7,122 nt of DNA from Hyphomonadaceae bacterium UBA2389 (GTDB lineage Bacteria > Pseudomonadota > Alphaproteobacteria > Caulobacterales > Aquidulcibacteraceae): positions 1-7,122 of the forward strand of contig DDSN01000109.1 of assembly GCA_002343395.1 (NCBI GenBank), read 5' to 3'. The notes beneath the pieces are model-generated. The model worked only from the letters and a program-made list of their open reading frames with translations, was not told the origin of the DNA and did no database searches. Numbering within the stretch: position 1 is the stretch's first letter; each line of letters starts with the position of its first letter. The translations under genes and the position numbers were made by a program. This document shows, piece by piece, positions 5,214 through 7,122 of this stretch.

Positions 5214-5423
5214 TTAGACCTTCGCTTTCGGTGACTTCTCGCGCAGCGCCGTCTGCACGCGCGCGATGGCGCGGCGGACTTCGCGGATACGCGAGGATTT
5301 TTCCAGTTGGCCGGTCGCTTGTTGGAAGCGCAGGTTAAACTGCTCCTTCTTCAGCTTCACCAGCTCGTCCTTCAGACGGCCGTCGTCCATGGCGCGAGCG
5401 TCCTTGATATCAACGGTCGCCAT
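5214..5423 (-). CDS. rpmC: 50S ribosomal protein L29
   Basis: L29 is a small two-helix protein at the rim of the peptide exit tunnel; with L23 it helps form the docking area for SRP and trigger factor. The 69-residue product contains the signature LKKEQFNLRFQQATGQLEK (24-42), followed by the second helix RIREVRRAIARVQTALREK (45-63). The start at 5423 shares one base with the rplP stop (TGATG) and has GGAGG (5431-5435) 7 bases upstream, so translation is probably coupled to L16. M12 is a conceivable alternative but has weaker support. The N-terminus (MATVDIKDARAMDDGRL) is a few residues longer than in E. coli (63 residues). Confidence 0.97.
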   Translation of the reverse strand: MATVDIKDARAMDDGRLKDELVKLKKEQFNLRFQQATGQLEKSSRIREVRRAIARVQTALREKSPKAKV

Positions 5424-5839
5424 CAGAGACCCTCCATCCGCGCGATGATCTTGGTTTTCACCGAGAGCTTCGCGGCGCCGAGGCGCAGGCTTTCACGCGC
5501 GACCGCTTCCGGCACGCCGTCCACTTCAAACATGATCCGGCCCGGCGCCACGCGCGCGGCCCAAAACTCCGGCGCGCCCTTGCCGGAGCCCATGCGGACT
5601 TCGACTGGCTTCTTCGAAACTGGCACGTCGGGGAAAATGCGGATCCACACGCGGCCTTGGCGCTTCATCTCGCGCGTGATGGCGCGACGCGCGGCTTCGA
5701 TCTCGCGCGCGTTCACGCGATTGGGTTCAAGCGCCTTGAGCCCAAACTCGCCGAAGTTCAGCGCCGAGCCGCCCTTGGTGTTCCCTTTGATGCGGCCCTT
5801 GTGGGCGCGCCGGAACTTGGTTTTCTTAGGCTGCATCAT
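5423..5839 (-). CDS. rplP: 50S ribosomal protein L16
   Basis: L16 lies close to the A-site tRNA and the peptidyl-transferase region and is needed late in 50S assembly. The 138-residue product begins MMQPKKTKFRRAHKGRIKG, comparable with MLQPKRTKFRK in E. coli. It contains EIEAARRAITREMKRQGRVW (46-65), IRIFPDVPVSKKPVEVRMGS (67-86) with GKGAPEFW, and GRIMFEVDGVPEAVARE (100-116). R82 in VRMGSGKG corresponds to E. coli R81, the arginine hydroxylated by YcfD there; the shift comes from one extra residue near position 21. Two ATGs stand in tandem at 5839 and 5836. The first aligns best with the family and is nearer a usable spacing (11 bases) from GGAGG at 5851-5855. The rpsC stop is 6 bases upstream. 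Confidence 0.98.
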   Translation of the reverse strand: MMQPKKTKFRRAHKGRIKGNTKGGSALNFGEFGLKALEPNRVNAREIEAARRAITREMKRQGRVWIRIFPDVPVSKKPVEVRMGSGKGAPEFWAARVAPGRIMFEVDGVPEAVARESLRLGAAKLSVKTKIIARMEGL

Positions 5840-5845
5840 GACGGG

Positions 5846-6643
5846 TTATGCCTCCGCATCAGCGTCTTCGCCGCGCGGCGGACGGCGTCCACGCCGGGGA
5901 CGGTCGCCTGGCGGGCGATCCTCGCGCGGCGCGCGCGGACGGTCATCGCGATCACGGCGTTCGCGGCTTTCGCCGGTCTCCAGCGAGCGCTTATCTTGCG
6001 CCATGGGGTCGTGTTCCATGATCTCGCCTTTGAAGATCCAGACCTTCACCCCGATTTTTCCGTAGGCGGTGTCCGCTTCGGCGAAACCATAGTCCACGTC
6101 GGCGCGCAGCGTATGCAGCGGCACGCGGCCTTCGCGGTACCATTCCATCCGCGCGATTTCAGCGCCGCCCAAACGTCCGGAAACGTTGATGCGGATGCCC
6201 TGCGCGCCCAGACGCATCGCCGACTGCATCGCGCGCTTCATCGCGCGTCGGAACGCAACGCGGCGTTCCAGCTGCTGAGCCACGCCCTCGGCAACGAGGT
6301 TGGAGTCGGTCTCGGGCTTGCGCACTTCCACGAGGTTGAGATGCACCTCGGCGTCCGGCGCCATCTTGGCGAGGTCCTTGCGCAGCTTCTCGATGTCGGC
6401 GCCTTTCTTGCCGATCACCACGCCTGGCTTGGCGGTGTGAACCGTCACGCGGCACTTCTTGAGCGGGCGCTCGATGATGATCTTGGAAATTCCGGCCGCG
6501 GCGAGCTTCTCGCGCAAGAACTTGCGTATCTTGATGTCCTCATGCAGCAGGCGACCGTAATCCTTGGTGTTCGCGTACCAACGCGAATCCCAGGTGCGGT
6601 TGACCCCCAAACGAAGGCCGATCGGATTGACTTTCTGACCCAT
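5846..6643 (-). CDS. rpsC: 30S ribosomal protein S3 with Arg/Pro/Asp-rich C-terminal tail
   Basis: S3 sits on the 30S head at the mRNA entry channel and contributes to unwinding of mRNA structure. The product is 265 residues against 233 in E. coli. The N-terminus MGQKVNPIGLRLGVNRTWDS (1-20) and the type II KH domain, with VVIGKKGADIEKLRKDL (75-91; GKKG loop 78-81), are typical. The C-terminal domain has FRRAMKRAMQSAMRLGAQGI (131-150), VSGRLGGAEIARMEWYREGR (154-173) and KVWIFKGEI (200-208). R132, R133 and K136 match the E. coli R131/R132/K135 linked to helicase activity. Residues about 217-265 form a charged tail rich in Arg, Asp and Pro. The start at 6643 overlaps the rplV stop by one base (TAATG), with GGAGG at 6651-6655, 7 bases upstream. 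Confidence 0.98.
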   Translation of the reverse strand: MGQKVNPIGLRLGVNRTWDSRWYANTKDYGRLLHEDIKIRKFLREKLAAAGISKIIIERPLKKCRVTVHTAKPGVVIGKKGADIEKLRKDLAKMAPDAEVHLNLVEVRKPETDSNLVAEGVAQQLERRVAFRRAMKRAMQSAMRLGAQGIRINVSGRLGGAEIARMEWYREGRVPLHTLRADVDYGFAEADTAYGKIGVKVWIFKGEIMEHDPMAQDKRSLETGESRERRDRDDRPRAPREDRPPGDRPRRGRRPPRGEDADAEA

Positions 6644-7041
6644 TACGCGGCCTCCGCCGTCTCGGGCTGCTTGGTTGTGTCGCGCAGCACGATGGTGAGT
6701 TGGGAGAAGTGCTTCTCGATGCGCACGCCGCGCCCGCGAGCCCGGGGGTGCATGCGCTTCATGGTGATGTTCTTGCCGACATGCGCCTGAGCGACCACCA
6801 AGCCGTCGAGATCGAGGCCATGGTTGTTTTCGGCGTTATCCATCGCCGATTGCAGGCATTTCAGCACATCCTTGGCGATGCGCTTGCGGCTGAAGCGAAG
6901 CTCGTTCTTGGCCTTTTCCGCCGACAGACCGCGAATCGACTGCGCCACAAGGTTCAGTTTTTGCGGACTGATACGGACCGCGCGCAGCACGGCGCGCGAT
7001 TCGTTCGAGGCCTGCTTCGGAGGAGCTTTCGGTTTGCTCAT
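6643..7041 (-). CDS. rplV: 50S ribosomal protein L22
   Basis: L22 binds all domains of 23S rRNA, and its long beta-hairpin lines the peptide exit tunnel. The 132-residue product has a short Lys/Pro-rich N-terminal addition (MSKPKAPPKQASNES). The core is AVLRAVRISPQKLNLVAQSI (17-36) with RG, then KDVLKCLQSAMDNAENNHGL (57-76), and the tunnel hairpin ITMKRMHPRARGRGVRIEK (92-110). The Met-Lys-Arg at 94-96 corresponds to the E. coli MKR (82-84), whose deletion gives erythromycin resistance; it is intact here. A short acidic/Ala tail follows (KQPETAEAA). The start at 7041 has GAGG (7049-7052) 7 bases upstream, inside the end of rpsS, and lies one base after the rpsS stop. Confidence 0.98.
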   Translation of the reverse strand: MSKPKAPPKQASNESRAVLRAVRISPQKLNLVAQSIRGLSAEKAKNELRFSRKRIAKDVLKCLQSAMDNAENNHGLDLDGLVVAQAHVGKNITMKRMHPRARGRGVRIEKHFSQLTIVLRDTTKQPETAEAA

Positions 7042-7042
7042 C

Positions 7043-7122
7043 TCACTTCCTCTTGGCCTTCTTGTCGGCGCCGTGGCCGAAATAGTTCCGCGTCGGCGCG
7101 AATTCGCCGAGCTTGTGGCCGA
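7043..7122 (-). CDS. rpsS: 30S ribosomal protein S19, C-terminal 25 residues (cut by window edge)
   Basis: The frame ending at the TGA (7045-7043) gives 25 residues, GHKLGEFAPTRNYFGHGADK followed by KAKRK. This is the conserved C-terminus of S19, which ends in GHKLGEF.PTR...GH plus a basic tail. S19 lies on the 30S head, contacts the A-site finger of the large subunit and forms a complex with S13. The start is outside the window. Its position directly before rplV, with one base between, is canonical for the S10 operon, and the stop region carries the rplV ribosome-binding site. Confidence 0.93.
   Translation of the reverse strand, partial: GHKLGEFAPTRNYFGHGADKKAKRK

Noticed and set aside
5657..6790. 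Plus-strand open frame of 377 codons antisense to rplP, rpsC and rplV
   Set aside because: It spans three conserved genes on the other strand, resembles no family I know, and has the composition of a codon-bias shadow.

Overview
The window is a stretch of the conserved ribosomal-protein super-operon of a GC-rich bacterium. All 17 genes lie on the minus strand and are read from high to low coordinates. The protein sequences look alphaproteobacterial. The L5 core, S17 and L29 most resemble my recollection of the Caulobacterales/Hyphomonadaceae. That placement rests on remembered family sequences, not on a search.

In transcription order, the S10-operon end comes first: rpsS (S19, last 25 residues only), rplV (L22), rpsC (S3), rplP (L16), rpmC (L29), rpsQ (S17). 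The spc-operon genes follow: rplN (L14), rplX (L24), rplE (L5), rpsN (S14), rpsH (S8), rplF (L6), rplR (L18), rpsE (S5), rpmD (L30), rplO (L15), secY (first 173 residues, cut by the window edge). Order and content are the classical ones and nothing is inserted. Only 4 bases separate rpsQ from rplN, so the two operons appear fused, and the window shows no promoter of its own.

The genes are packed tightly. Three junctions are one-base stop/start overlaps, rplX/rplE overlap by 8 bases, and most other gaps are 1-10 bases. Only three gaps exceed 30 bases: rplE-rpsN, rpmD-rplO and rplO-secY. Each carries a short inverted repeat at or near the upstream stop codon. Most starts have a recognisable Shine-Dalgarno sequence, often inside the preceding gene, which fits translational coupling.

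Fifteen complete proteins build the 30S and 50S subunits, and SecY is the core of the protein-export channel. The unusual points are low-complexity charged tails on L5 (N-terminal), S5 (N-terminal, Arg/Gly-rich) and S3 (C-terminal, Arg/Pro/Asp-rich), the gap hairpins, and the lack of an obvious E. coli-type S8 operator before rplE. I found no mobile element, CRISPR array, RNA gene or new system. This is an ordinary housekeeping region with a few regulatory and structural details worth checking.
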